Source: Allocatelliglobosispora scoriae (GTDB lineage Bacteria; Actinomycetota; Actinomycetes; Mycobacteriales; Micromonosporaceae). From it: a stretch of 64,000 nt of DNA. The stretch's first letter is position 1. Each line of letters begins with the position of its first letter. Location: positions 4,301,001-4,365,000 of the forward strand of contig NZ_JACHMN010000002.1 in NCBI RefSeq assembly GCF_014204945.1, written 5' to 3'. This document shows positions 26,074 through 34,048 of the stretch, piece after piece. The position numbers and the translations under genes were made by a program. The notes below the pieces were generated by a model. The model was not told the DNA's origin, did not search any database, and saw only the letters and a program-made list of their open reading frames with translations.

Positions 26074-26970
26074 GTGCCTCGAACCCCCAGCTCCGACCTG
26101 CGCAGACGTCGCCTAGGACTGGAACTCCGCCGTCTGCGGGAGACGACCGGCCTCACCGGTGAGCAGGTGGTCGAGCGGGTCGGCTGGGCGGCGAAATCCA
26201 AGCTCTCCCGGCTGGAGAACGGCCGCAGCCGCCCGGACCTCGCGGACATCATGGACCTGCTCGATCTCTACGAGGTGGACGCTCGAACCCGCGACGAGCT
26301 CGTCACGATCGCCCGGGACGCCGGAAACGCGCGCTGGCTGCGTACCTACCCGGTGATGACGGCCCGCCAGCGCGGCTGGGCCGAGCTGGAGGCGACCTGC
26401 ACGCTCATCCGGGAGTACGCCGCCACCACCGTCCCGGGGCTGCTGCAGACACCCGACTACGCGCGGATCCGCATCCTCTCCACGCGGTCGCTGGGTGGCG
26501 TACCGGTGCAGCGGCCGATCGCCGGTGCCGAGGAGGTGGAGCTGGAGATCTCGGCACGGCTGGCCCGTCAGTCCATTCTGACCAGGGAGAACGACCCGGC
26601 CAACTACGCCGCGGTGCTGGACGAGGCGGCACTGATCGGCCGGGGCGCACCGCCGGAGGTCCTGCGCGAGCAGCTGTCCCACCTTGGCGAACTCGCCCGA
26701 CTACCCAACGTCACCCTGCTCGTATTGCCGTGCTCGACCGTGGTCGGAGCCCACTACCAGCCGCAACACGCCTTCTCGACCTATGACTTCGCCGATCCGG
26801 GGGATCAGTCCACGGTGGCGGTCGAGGCCCTCGGCAACGACATGATCCTCACTGACAGGACGATCGTGCGGACGTATGCGCAGGTCTTCGGCTTGCTCAG
26901 CCGGTCCGCGCTGGGTCCCGGAGACTCTCTGCAGTGGATTAGCGCAGCCGCGTCGGCCGTGCGGCCATAA
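26074..26970 (+). CDS. XRE-family regulator with DUF5753 domain
   Basis: 298 residues from GTG 26074 (AAAGG upstream). An N-terminal helix-turn-helix (TGEQVVERVGWAAKSKLSRL, residues 28-47) is followed by the DUF5753 effector domain, beginning ARWLRTYPVMTARQRGWAEL. Genes of this type usually sit beside a small DUF397 gene, but none follows here. The following 204 bases carry no clear gene. The target is unknown. Confidence 0.9.
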   Translation: MPRTPSSDLRRRRLGLELRRLRETTGLTGEQVVERVGWAAKSKLSRLENGRSRPDLADIMDLLDLYEVDARTRDELVTIARDAGNARWLRTYPVMTARQRGWAELEATCTLIREYAATTVPGLLQTPDYARIRILSTRSLGGVPVQRPIAGAEEVELEISARLARQSILTRENDPANYAAVLDEAALIGRGAPPEVLREQLSHLGELARLPNVTLLVLPCSTVVGAHYQPQHAFSTYDFADPGDQSTVAVEALGNDMILTDRTIVRTYAQVFGLLSRSALGPGDSLQWISAAASAVRP

Positions 26971-27174
26971 CGGGTCCGGTTCACCCTTTCGGGCGGTGCT
27001 CGCACCCGTTGGTGGCGATTTCCTTGTTAACGCTCCGTGTTGTAGCTCACGATGGTCGCAAGCGCAGCGTGGAATTTCCATCCGTGGGACTTCCTGCACC
27101 CCCTCCGCCGCCCAGACCGGCGCCGGCCTATGCCGCCGCCATCCTTCGGCCGCTCGCGGCCCAGGGCCCGGACC

Positions 27175-27438
27175 ATGACGGAGTCGCAGATGCGGTACCT
27201 GATAGTCCGTACCGAGGTACGGACGTTCAAACCTGAGGAAGTCAACGCCGCCTGGGACGAGGGCGGATCCCTGCGTGACGAGTGCGAGGCACCCGAGCTG
27301 CGCAGACAGACCGCCGAGGCCGACAACCTCGACTCCGCGCTGCACCTTGCCCGCGCACTCGCCTCGGTGGGCGCTGTGCGCTCCGGGCGGCAACGGGTCA
27401 AGGTGCTGCGGATAGGCCAGCCTCGGCTGCTGTATTAG
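27175..27438 (+). CDS. Hypothetical protein, 87 aa
   Basis: The frame from ATG 27175 begins MTESQMRYLIVRTEVRTF and ends convergently with mrx1, overlapping it by four bases. The composition is soluble and charged, with a central acidic segment (DECEAPELRRQTAEADNLDS) and a basic C-terminus (SGRQRVKVLRIGQ). No recognised domain. The ribosome site is weak, so the start could be at ATG 27190. Confidence 0.5.
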   Translation: MTESQMRYLIVRTEVRTFKPEEVNAAWDEGGSLRDECEAPELRRQTAEADNLDSALHLARALASVGAVRSGRQRVKVLRIGQPRLLY

Positions 27439-27683
27439 CGCTGGGTCGGAATCGCGGCGATCGCTGCCTTGACCTGGGCGATGTTCGGGTTCGTCAGCGT
27501 CGAGCCATCGGTGAAGCGGATCGTCGGCACGGTCTGGTTGCCGCCGTTGACGCTCATGACGAACTCGGCCGACGCCGGGTCCTGCTCGATGTCGATCACC
27601 TCATAGCCGATGCCCTCGCGGTCGAGCTGCGACTTGAGCCGGTGACAGTAGCCACACCAGGACGTCGAATACATGGTCAGCAC
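27435..27683 (-). CDS. mrx1: Mycoredoxin Mrx1
   Basis: 82 residues from GTG 27683, with GGAGG seven bases upstream. It is a glutaredoxin-fold protein that reduces mycothiol-mixed disulfides. The active site is STSWCGYCHRLK, followed by the cis-Pro loop GGNQTVPTIRF and GSTLTNPN, as in mycobacterial Mrx1. It is divergent from uvrD2 (about 60 bases apart), the same arrangement as Rv3198A/Rv3198c, and fits the mycothiol metabolism indicated by mshB. Confidence 0.93.
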   Translation of the reverse strand: MLTMYSTSWCGYCHRLKSQLDREGIGYEVIDIEQDPASAEFVMSVNGGNQTVPTIRFTDGSTLTNPNIAQVKAAIAAIPTQR

Positions 27684-27744
27684 TGGGGTTCCTCCAGGGG
27701 ATCTTCGTGGGCTGACCGATACAACATCAGCCGGGCTTGAAATG

Positions 27745-29865
27745 ATGCCTTCTGTGGCGGCTGACTCACTCCGAGATTTCACTCTGGGCAATCTCGATCC
27801 GGAGCAGCGGGCCGCGGTCACCGCGCCCGCGGGTCCCGTCTGCATTCTCGCCGGTGCGGGCACGGGGAAGACCAGGGCCATCACCCACCGGATCGCGCAC
27901 CGGGTCGTCACCGGGCAGGTCCAGCCGGGGCATGTGCTGGCGGTCACCTTCACCGCCCGAGCCGCCGCGCAGCTCAGGGAGCGGCTCGGCGGGTTGGCGG
28001 CTCATGGCGTACCGGCGAGGACTTTTCATGCCGCGGCCCTGCGCCAACTGCGCTACTTCGCGCCGCGCCTGCTGCGCGGCCGGGAGATGCCCGAGCTCGT
28101 GACCAGCAAGGCGCGGCTCGTCACGCTCGCCGCGACGAAGGCCGGGTTCCGGACGGACCGGATCGTCGCGCGCGACCTCGCCGGTGAGATCGAGTGGGCG
28201 AAGTCGTCGCTGATCGAGCCGGACGACTACGTCGTGGCCGTCGCGAAGGCGGAGCGCGAGACGCCGCTGGACCCGGCGAGCGTCGTCCGCGTCTACACGG
28301 CATACGAGCAGGTGAAGCGGACCTCGGGCGTGATGGACTTCGAGGATCTGCTCCGGGCGATGATTTGGGGCATCGAGGAGCACCCCGACGTGGCCGAGCA
28401 GGTCCGCGATCAGTACCGGCACTTCGTCGTCGACGAATACCAGGACGTCAATCCGCTGCAGCAGCGGCTGCTGGAGGCGTGGCTCGGCCGGCGCAGCGAC
28501 CTGACCGTGGTCGGCGACGTGGCGCAGACGATCTACTCCTTCACCGGGGCATCGGCGGGTTACCTGATGGACTTCGCCCGGACCTACCGCAACGCGACCG
28601 TGGTCCGGCTCGTCCGCGACTACCGCTCGACCCCCGAGGTGGTGGCGCTCGCCAACACCGTGATCTCGCAGGCGCGGGGAGCCGAGGCGCGGCTGCGGCT
28701 GGACCTGATCGGCCAGCGGCCATCGGGTCCGAAACCGGACATGCGGGTCTTTATCGATGAGCCGGCCGAGGCGACAGCCGTGGCGCGGCGCTGCGCCGAG
28801 CTGATCGCCGCGGGCACCCCGGCCTCGGAGATCGCGGTGCTCTTCCGGGCCAACGCGCAGTCCGAGGCCTACGAGGAGGCGCTCTCCGACACGGGTGTGC
28901 CCTATGTCGTGCGCGGCGGCGAGCGGTTCTTCGAGCGCGCCGAGGTACGCCAGGCGATGCTCGCGCTGCGGTCGGCGACGAAGTCCACCTCCGAGCTGGC
29001 GATGCCGGACCGGGTGGCCGAGGTGCTGCGCGGCACGGGCTGGGAGCCCGATCGTCCACCGGCCGGAGGCGCCAACCGGGAGCGCTGGGAGGCGATGGCG
29101 GCCCTCTACCGCCTCGCGACCGAGCTGTCCCAGATGACGATGCTGGAGTTCGCGACCGAGCTGGAGCGGCGGTCCGCGGCACAGCACATCCCGACCGTCG
29201 ACGGGGTGACCCTGGCGAGCCTGCACTCGGCGAAAGGGCTGGAGTGGGACGCGGTCTTCCTGGTCGGGCTCGTCGAGGGCACGCTGCCCACGGCGTACGC
29301 CAAGACGCCCCAGGCGGTGGAGGAGGAGCGGCGGCTGCTCTACGTCGGCATCACCCGAGCGCGGCAGTGGCTGTGGTTGAGCTACGGCCAGGCGCGTTCC
29401 CCGGGCGGGCGGGCCCGCAAGTCGTGCCGTTTTCTACCGGGGTTCGGCGGCGGGGAATCGCCGCGCATCGGACTGCCCCGAGAAAAAAAAGTTGTCGAGC
29501 GCCGTGCCGTGTCGGCTGCGGCGCCCTGTCGGATTTGCGGCGCAACCCTGCTCGCGGGCACCGACCGCAAGCTCGGCAGGTGTGCCACCTGCCCGTCGGA
29601 CATCGACGAGACGCTGATGGCGAACCTGCAGGAGTGGCGCCGCCAAACCGCCGCTGACCAGTCCCTTCCCGCGTACGTGGTCTTCACCGACGCCACCCTC
29701 GTCGCGATCGCCGAACGCAAGCCGGAACGTACCGAGGAATTGGTCGCCATCGCGGGCATCGGTCCCCGTAAACTGGACCTCTACGGGGCTGACGTATTGG
29801 CCCTGGTCAGCGGCGCAAGCTCTGATGATCTTGCCGCCAAGAAAAAGTTGGCAACAGAACCGTAA
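27745..29865 (+). CDS. uvrD2: UvrD2 helicase with tetracysteine and HRDC domains
   Basis: About 706 residues. A superfamily 1 3'-5' DNA helicase with Walker A ILAGAGTGKTRAITHRI, motif II VDEYQDVNPLQQ and motif III VVGDVAQTIYSFTGA. The C-terminal part has the actinobacterial UvrD2 signature: a four-Cys module CRIC...CATCP (near residue 600) and an HRDC domain (LQEWRRQTAADQ to the end). ATG 27745 is chosen as the second of a double ATG; GTG 27754 is possible. It is divergent from mrx1 and followed by whiB7, as in mycobacteria. Confidence 0.93.
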   Translation: MPSVAADSLRDFTLGNLDPEQRAAVTAPAGPVCILAGAGTGKTRAITHRIAHRVVTGQVQPGHVLAVTFTARAAAQLRERLGGLAAHGVPARTFHAAALRQLRYFAPRLLRGREMPELVTSKARLVTLAATKAGFRTDRIVARDLAGEIEWAKSSLIEPDDYVVAVAKAERETPLDPASVVRVYTAYEQVKRTSGVMDFEDLLRAMIWGIEEHPDVAEQVRDQYRHFVVDEYQDVNPLQQRLLEAWLGRRSDLTVVGDVAQTIYSFTGASAGYLMDFARTYRNATVVRLVRDYRSTPEVVALANTVISQARGAEARLRLDLIGQRPSGPKPDMRVFIDEPAEATAVARRCAELIAAGTPASEIAVLFRANAQSEAYEEALSDTGVPYVVRGGERFFERAEVRQAMLALRSATKSTSELAMPDRVAEVLRGTGWEPDRPPAGGANRERWEAMAALYRLATELSQMTMLEFATELERRSAAQHIPTVDGVTLASLHSAKGLEWDAVFLVGLVEGTLPTAYAKTPQAVEEERRLLYVGITRARQWLWLSYGQARSPGGRARKSCRFLPGFGGGESPRIGLPREKKVVERRAVSAAAPCRICGATLLAGTDRKLGRCATCPSDIDETLMANLQEWRRQTAADQSLPAYVVFTDATLVAIAERKPERTEELVAIAGIGPRKLDLYGADVLALVSGASSDDLAAKKKLATEP

Positions 29866-29901
29866 AATCGTTTGCGCCCGCCTACGTCGGCGGAATAGCC
29901 T
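29864..29901 (+). promoter_or_regulatory. whiB7 promoter with AT-rich WhiB7 box
   Basis: AAAAT (29864-29868) overlaps the uvrD2 stop and lies three bases before a TTGCGC -35 (29872-29877), with TAGCCT (29896-29901) 18 bases further on. WhiB7 is known to act with the main sigma factor on promoters with an A/T-rich patch three bases upstream of -35, and to activate its own gene. The layout fits autoregulation; it is inferred from pattern only. Confidence 0.6.
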
Positions 29902-29999
29902 TCGGTCACACCACTTCGAGCAGCCACATCACGGCTGCGCGTAAGCGGGTGGACGACCTGTAACACCCCGACGAGAGCACATGAAGGAGGTGAGTTCCG

Positions 30000-30290
30000 G
30001 TGAAGAAAATCATGACTGACACGATCCTGCGCACGGAGCTCGCTGCCGTCTGCGCTCAGCTCGTCATCAATGATGCCGTCGCGCCGCGGGTCCACCGTGT
30101 CGCCGGAGCGTCGGCCGCCGTCAGCCCGCTGATGGCCGCGTGGTCGCCAATGTTCGGTCGGGTGGAGTCTCTGTCGACGGCAGAGCCGAGGACCCAGATT
30201 GAGCAGGGCGGTTACGTCAGCAAGCCGGAGTTCACGACCAAGAAGGTCGACGGACTCCGCGGTGTTCCGCCTCGAGGTAGGCCGGTCTAA
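30000..30290 (+). CDS. Leader reading frame upstream of whiB7 (possible attenuation uORF)
   Basis: 96 residues from GTG 30000 with a strong AAGGAGG nine bases upstream. The translated sequence (MKKIMTDTILRTELAAVCAQ at the start) shows no known domain. It sits in the long 5' region of whiB7, and its stop is 24 bases before an intrinsic terminator. In Streptomyces and mycobacteria, whiB7/wblC leaders contain a translated uORF and terminator that let ribosome stalling by antibiotics switch the gene on. This frame is the natural candidate, though it is longer than known uORFs and could encode a real protein. Confidence 0.6.
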   Translation: MKKIMTDTILRTELAAVCAQLVINDAVAPRVHRVAGASAAVSPLMAAWSPMFGRVESLSTAEPRTQIEQGGYVSKPEFTTKKVDGLRGVPPRGRPV

Positions 30291-30357
30291 CAAAGACCAT
30301 CCGGCTCACCTTGAGGCCGCGGAACCCGATACCCGGGATCCGCGGCCTTAGTTTTTT
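30256..30357 (+). promoter_or_regulatory. Attenuator: terminator and alternative pairing before whiB7
   Basis: The terminator stem AGGCCGCGGA (30314-30323) pairs with TCCGCGGCCT (30339-30348) and is followed by TAGTTTTTT. TCCGCGG at 30256-30262, inside the end of the leader frame, can instead pair with the left terminator arm (30317-30323), giving a simple antiterminator. A small GGTCT/AGACC hairpin lies at 30283-30297. Ribosomes stalled in the leader frame would change which structure forms. Confidence 0.65.
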
Positions 30358-30443
30358 GGCACAACAACTTCCCCCCGGGGAGCCGGTCACCGCCGAGCTC
30401 CTCGCCCCCGGAAACGCCGAAAGAGAAAGTGAGGTGACCGGTA

Positions 30444-30800
30444 ATGACTCTCGCATTGGCCACTCTCGACATCACCGTCGAGTTTGGTGCGGAGCTGCCG
30501 TGTCGCAAGTTCGACCCTGACCTGTGGTTCGCAGACGCGCCCGCCGAGCTCGAGCTCGCCCGCGCAAGCTGCGGGGAGTGCCCGCTGAAGGCAGAGTGCC
30601 TCGCCGGTGCGCTTGAGCGGGCTGAGCCCTGGGGCGTCTGGGGCGGTGAGATCTTCGAGCGTGGTGCCATCGTGGCGCGCAAGCGTCCGCGTGGCCGGCC
30701 GCGCAAGGAGGACCTCGCCCGGGACGCGGACCTCAAGGCTGAGACCGTTGCCCGAGTAGCGATCGTGACCGGCCGCGAGTCGGTCCGGCTCGCTGCCTGA
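30444..30800 (+). CDS. whiB7: WhiB7 transcriptional regulator
   Basis: 118 residues, ATG with GAGGTG upstream. An Fe-S protein that binds the main sigma factor and turns on intrinsic antibiotic-resistance genes. The four cluster Cys are in LPCRKF, ASCGECPLKAEC; the WhiB turn is WGVWGGE; and the AT-hook RGRPRK that distinguishes WhiB7 from other Wbl proteins follows. The position between uvrD2 and the ABC1 kinase is that of Rv3197A. It is controlled by the leader described above. Confidence 0.95.
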   Translation: MTLALATLDITVEFGAELPCRKFDPDLWFADAPAELELARASCGECPLKAECLAGALERAEPWGVWGGEIFERGAIVARKRPRGRPRKEDLARDADLKAETVARVAIVTGRESVRLAA

Positions 30801-30854
30801 ACCACCTGTCCCACTGACCACACATCGACGAAGTAATCAAGAAAGCTGAGAGAG

Positions 30855-31007
30855 ATGAACTCCAACGGCCTCAATGACCTGCAATTACTCAACCAAGCGC
30901 TGAGCCGGGCGCGAATGCCCGAGCCTCAGGCCGAGGCGTCCCGCACCGCTCGCCAGATCGCCATCAGGGCGCTCCGGCGGCAGGCCCGCAACCAGGGCAT
31001 CCAGTAA
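30855..31007 (+). CDS. 50-residue basic hypothetical protein
   Basis: From ATG 30855 (purine-rich GAGAGAG upstream), 54 bases after whiB7. It is predicted mostly helical with a basic C-terminal half (ARQIAIRALRRQARNQGIQ). It is followed directly by a strong hairpin terminator. It may be cotranscribed with whiB7. No family is recognised. Confidence 0.6.
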   Translation: MNSNGLNDLQLLNQALSRARMPEPQAEASRTARQIAIRALRRQARNQGIQ

Positions 31008-31030
31008 TACCCAGCTAGCGATGATCATTC

Positions 31031-31058
31031 AAGGGGCGGCCGAGAGGCCGCCCCTTTC
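31031..31058. terminator. Bidirectional intrinsic terminator
   Basis: AAGGGGCGGCC (31031-31041), GAGA loop, GGCCGCCCCTT (31046-31056) followed by TT. It lies between the small plus-strand gene and the convergent ABC1 kinase gene. Confidence 0.85.
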
Positions 31059-31061
31059 ACG

Positions 31062-32390
31062 TCACTCTTCGGCGAAGCCGGGGAGCCACTCCTGCAGGAT
31101 CGCGCGGTAATGCGCCTTCGCCTCCAGCTGGCAGAGCACGCCGATCGAGCCCATGGTCACTCTGTGGATCATCAGGTACGCCGGGGGCAGGTTGAGCTGC
31201 CGGCCCATCGCGTACGCCGGGGATCTCGGGCTCGCGATCCGGGCCGCCTCCCCGCGCAGCCAGGCCCGGCTGAACCGGAACTCGTCGACCGCGATCGGCT
31301 CCAGCATCGGGCTGACATATTCCAGGATCGCCTTGGCGTCGAGCTCGACGTCCGGCTTGATGAAGCCCTCGCTCCGCAGACCGGCCATGACCCCGTCGGC
31401 GTCACCGGCGAGCGCCAGCCGGGCCAGCTTGCCGACGATCGCGGGCAGGCCCTCGGGCAGCCGCGCCACCGCACCGAAGTCGATGACACCGAGCCGACCG
31501 TCGGGGAGCAGCCGGAAGTTGCCCGGGTGCGGATCGGCGTGCAGCATCCCGGCCCGCTGCGGTGCCGAGAAGTGCAGGGTGGCCATCAGCTCACCGGCGC
31601 GATCCCGCTCGGCCACCGTGCCCGAGCCGATCACCGCCGAGAGCGGCTTCCCCTCGATCCACTCGGTGACGATGACCCGGGGGGCCACGGCCATCACCTT
31701 CGGGATGAAGAACTGCTCGTCGTCGGCGTAGGCAGCGGCGAAGGCACGCTGCGAGACGGCCTCGAGCTCGTAGTCCAGCTCCTCGACGACCCGCTCGCGC
31801 AACTCTGTGACCAGGGGTTTAACGTCGAGACCGGGCTGGATGACGTTGAAGAGCGCGGCGAACCGGCCGAGCTGGGCGAGATCTGCCACTAGCGCGTCGC
31901 CGGCCCCCGGGTACTGCACCTTCACCGCCACCGGAACGCCCGCCTTGCGCCGCGGCACCTTCCACTCGGCCCGGTGCACCTGCCCGATGCTCGCCGCAGC
32001 GGCCGGGTGATCGTCGAACTCCTTGAAGAGGCTGCGCCAGTCGGGGCCGAGCTGCTCGGCGAGGACCCGGTGGACCGTCGCGACGGGCAGGGGCGGTGCG
32101 GCCTCCTGCAGCTTCGTCAGCGCCTCCCGGTAGGGCCCGGCGAGCTCGTCGGGCAGTGCCGCCTCGAAGACGCTCAGCGCCTGCCCCAGCTTCATCGCAC
32201 CGCCCTTGAGCTGGCCCAAGACGCTGAAAAGCTGCTCGGCGGTGCGCTCGGCGATCTGTGCCGAGACCACGTCGGCCGCCATGCCGGTGACCCGCTTGCC
32301 GAGCCCCCACACGGTGCGCCCGGCGAAGCTCAACGGCAGTGAGGCGAGCTTTGCGGTCCGAGCGACTGCCTTACGGGGGATATCGGTCAC
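31062..32390 (-). CDS. ABC1/AarF-family atypical kinase
   Basis: 442 residues from GTG 32390; a GGAGA lies about 11 bases upstream. It has the ABC1/UbiB signature set: KxGQ-type motif GGAMKLGQALSVFE, ASIGQVHRAEW (Ala-rich loop), VAVKVQYPGA (ATP lysine), DPHPGNFRLLPDGRLGVIDF (catalytic and metal-binding segment). UbiB-type proteins support quinone or lipid metabolism. The homologue next to mycobacterial whiB7 (Rv3197) has been linked to macrolide resistance. The pairing here is the same. Confidence 0.9.
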   Translation of the reverse strand: MTDIPRKAVARTAKLASLPLSFAGRTVWGLGKRVTGMAADVVSAQIAERTAEQLFSVLGQLKGGAMKLGQALSVFEAALPDELAGPYREALTKLQEAAPPLPVATVHRVLAEQLGPDWRSLFKEFDDHPAAAASIGQVHRAEWKVPRRKAGVPVAVKVQYPGAGDALVADLAQLGRFAALFNVIQPGLDVKPLVTELRERVVEELDYELEAVSQRAFAAAYADDEQFFIPKVMAVAPRVIVTEWIEGKPLSAVIGSGTVAERDRAGELMATLHFSAPQRAGMLHADPHPGNFRLLPDGRLGVIDFGAVARLPEGLPAIVGKLARLALAGDADGVMAGLRSEGFIKPDVELDAKAILEYVSPMLEPIAVDEFRFSRAWLRGEAARIASPRSPAYAMGRQLNLPPAYLMIHRVTMGSIGVLCQLEAKAHYRAILQEWLPGFAEE

Positions 32391-32456
32391 TGGTTCATTG
32401 TCTCCTACCCGACCGGTGACACCCAGGTAACCGACACGCCTCCCACACATTCAGCC

Positions 32457-32539
32457 CAAGATCGTCGCAACTCTTGAAGAGTTGTTGCTTCAGGCCGCCA
32501 GGCCTCAACAACAACTCTTCAAGAGTTGCGACGATCTTG
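32457..32539. repeat. Perfect 31-bp inverted repeat containing two 17-bp palindromes
   Basis: Left arm 32457-32487 and right arm 32509-32539 are exact reverse complements. Each contains the palindrome CAACTCTT(G/C)AAGAGTTG (32468-32484 and 32512-32528) next to CAAGATCGTCG. The 21-base loop has its own AGGCC/GGCCT stem. It lies in the short gap between the ABC1 kinase and the ThiF-like gene and could also act as a transcription terminator for the latter. Confidence 0.85.
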
Positions 32540-32562
32540 ACTTGCCGTTTCGGCCGGGGTCG

Positions 32563-33480
32563 TCAGCAGTCGCAGGACGGGTGGCGGGGCCAGGCGCGGC
32601 GGCGGGAGGTGCTGGGTCCGCTGACCTCGATGCAGCCGCCGATCGTGGTCGGCTTTCCGCCGTCGAGCAGCTCCAGGGCCTCCCCGACGACGAAACCGGC
32701 GGCCGCGAGCACCGTCGCGGAGCGGCAGGGCGCCGTCGCCGGGTCGGGCTTGAGCTGGGCGGCGAGGCTCGGCCAGCCGGGGTCCCGATCGATCCGGTGC
32801 AGGTCGAGGCAGCGCAGGCAGGGTCCACCGGCCGCCGGGACCAGCGGACCCACGACGACGACGCCCTCCCGGACCGTCACGGCGAGAACCGGGCGGCGCG
32901 GTGTGGCCGGGGCAGGGGCGAGGACAGTCCGCACGTCGACGACGAGGGAGGCGGCTGCCACGCGTACCGGAGCGGTGGCTCCTGTCGCGGCGACGACCCG
33001 GCGCGGGCCGCGAGCTCCGGCGGTCTGGGTGGCGACCCGGCCGACACCGGCGTCGAGCAGGCCGTGGCTGATGAGCGCGACCAGGCGGCCGGCTCCGGCG
33101 ATGACGACGCGCTGGTCCCGGCGCCGCCGCAGCACCGTGGCGGGACTGCGGCCGTCGGCGGCGTGGGCGAGCGCGCCCGCCTCACCGGCGATCCGCTCCC
33201 GGACGTCGGGCGCGAGCGCGGCGGGCAGCAGGTCCTCGGCGGAGATGAGCAGGCGCGCGGCGGTCAGATCGCGCAGGAAGTCGCGGGTGGTCGTCTCGCT
33301 GAGACCGCGCCTGGCGCCCTCGGCGAGCACGGTCTCCTCGGTGTGCGCGCCGTCGAGGAGTTCCAGCAGCTCAGCGGCGGAGGGATCGGCCAGGTCGAGC
33401 AGGATGGCCCGCTGCGGATCCATGCCCAGCTGCACGGTGCGACCACCTCGCCACAGTGGGCGAAGGCCTGGCAAGAGCAT
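32563..33480 (-). CDS. Ocin/ThiF-like (TOMM cyclodehydratase-related) protein
   Basis: 305 residues from ATG 33480, which has TACCGT three bases before it; the longer GTG 33573 would run through the DnaA-box-like cluster. The protein starts LLPGLRPLWRGGRTVQLG and ends with zinc-type Cys pairs: GGPCLRCLDLHRIDRDPGWP and HPSCDC at the very end. This is the layout of the E1-like/leader-binding half of azole RiPP cyclodehydratases, but VIAGAGRLVALISHGLL is a weak version of the nucleotide loop. No YcaO partner or precursor is nearby. A similar gene (Rv3196) occupies this place in mycobacteria, so it seems a conserved housekeeping derivative of unknown role. Confidence 0.75.
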   Translation of the reverse strand: MLLPGLRPLWRGGRTVQLGMDPQRAILLDLADPSAAELLELLDGAHTEETVLAEGARRGLSETTTRDFLRDLTAARLLISAEDLLPAALAPDVRERIAGEAGALAHAADGRSPATVLRRRRDQRVVIAGAGRLVALISHGLLDAGVGRVATQTAGARGPRRVVAATGATAPVRVAAASLVVDVRTVLAPAPATPRRPVLAVTVREGVVVVGPLVPAAGGPCLRCLDLHRIDRDPGWPSLAAQLKPDPATAPCRSATVLAAAGFVVGEALELLDGGKPTTIGGCIEVSGPSTSRRRAWPRHPSCDC

Positions 33481-33547
33481 CGGACGGTACGCGCGGCTTC
33501 GGCTCACGCTCACAGATGCTGGCAGTCGTGCGCGTTCGGGACGGTAG

Positions 33548-33586
33548 TTGTCCACAGGCTGCGGGTTATCCACAGCCTGTGGATCA
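33548..33586. promoter_or_regulatory. Cluster of three DnaA-box-like sequences
   Basis: TTGTCCACA (33548-33556, the preferred box of Streptomyces and mycobacteria), TTATCCACA (33566-33574, perfect E. coli type) and, reversed, TGATCCACA (33578-33586). The same bases also form a perfect inverted repeat TCCACAGGCT/AGCCTGTGGA (33551-33560/33574-33583). The cluster lies just upstream of the ThiF-like gene. Confidence 0.55.
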
Positions 33587-33587
33587 A

Positions 33588-33613
33588 CCTAGAGCGTTGA
33601 CGGACGCTCTAGG
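33588..33613 (-). terminator. Hairpin at the end of the DUF5679 gene
   Basis: CCTAGAGCGT / ACGCTCTAGG, perfect 10-bp stem with a six-base loop, covering the stop codon of the DUF5679 gene. No T-tract. Confidence 0.5.
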
Positions 33614-33776
33614 CCTTGCCGAGGATGCGGTTCACCGTGGTGCCGCAGACGGGGCACGGGCCCTTGGCCATCTTCATGCCGGTCTTGGAGACTGCCACGG
33701 TGCCCTGGAAGTCGCGCTTCTCCTTGCACTTCACGCAGTAGCCGTTGTACATGGCTGTCTCAGCTGTCTCGACCAC
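33609..33776 (-). CDS. DUF5679 zinc-ribbon protein
   Basis: 55 residues from GTG 33776 with AGGAGG six bases upstream. It begins with an acidic VETAETA stretch, then NGYCVKCKEKRDF and GPCPVCGTTVNRILGKA. Two CxxC pairs should bind one zinc in a short rubredoxin-like knuckle. This small family is widespread in actinobacteria next to DNA or RNA genes; the function is unknown. Confidence 0.85.
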   Translation of the reverse strand: MVETAETAMYNGYCVKCKEKRDFQGTVAVSKTGMKMAKGPCPVCGTTVNRILGKA

Positions 33777-34048
33777 GAGGCCCCTCCTGTTGATCTACCT
33801 GCCAGGATGCAACTTTTTACGCCTGGCTCGCCCGGAAGTGTCCCTTCCTGCGCTCTTCGGATATGTCAGGTGAGCGTGGACACGCCGCAATAGTCAGAAA
33901 GATCTTGTCTTAGTTGTCGGTAAGGTCTGATTCCGGAAGAAAAAAGCAGCGGGACAGCTCTTGCGGATACCTGGTGCTGGACGGTTAGGTTCCTTCGCAT
34001 GGCCCTATGCATTGTGGTGGGCGCCACGGATGTCGCTGCCAGCTGACT

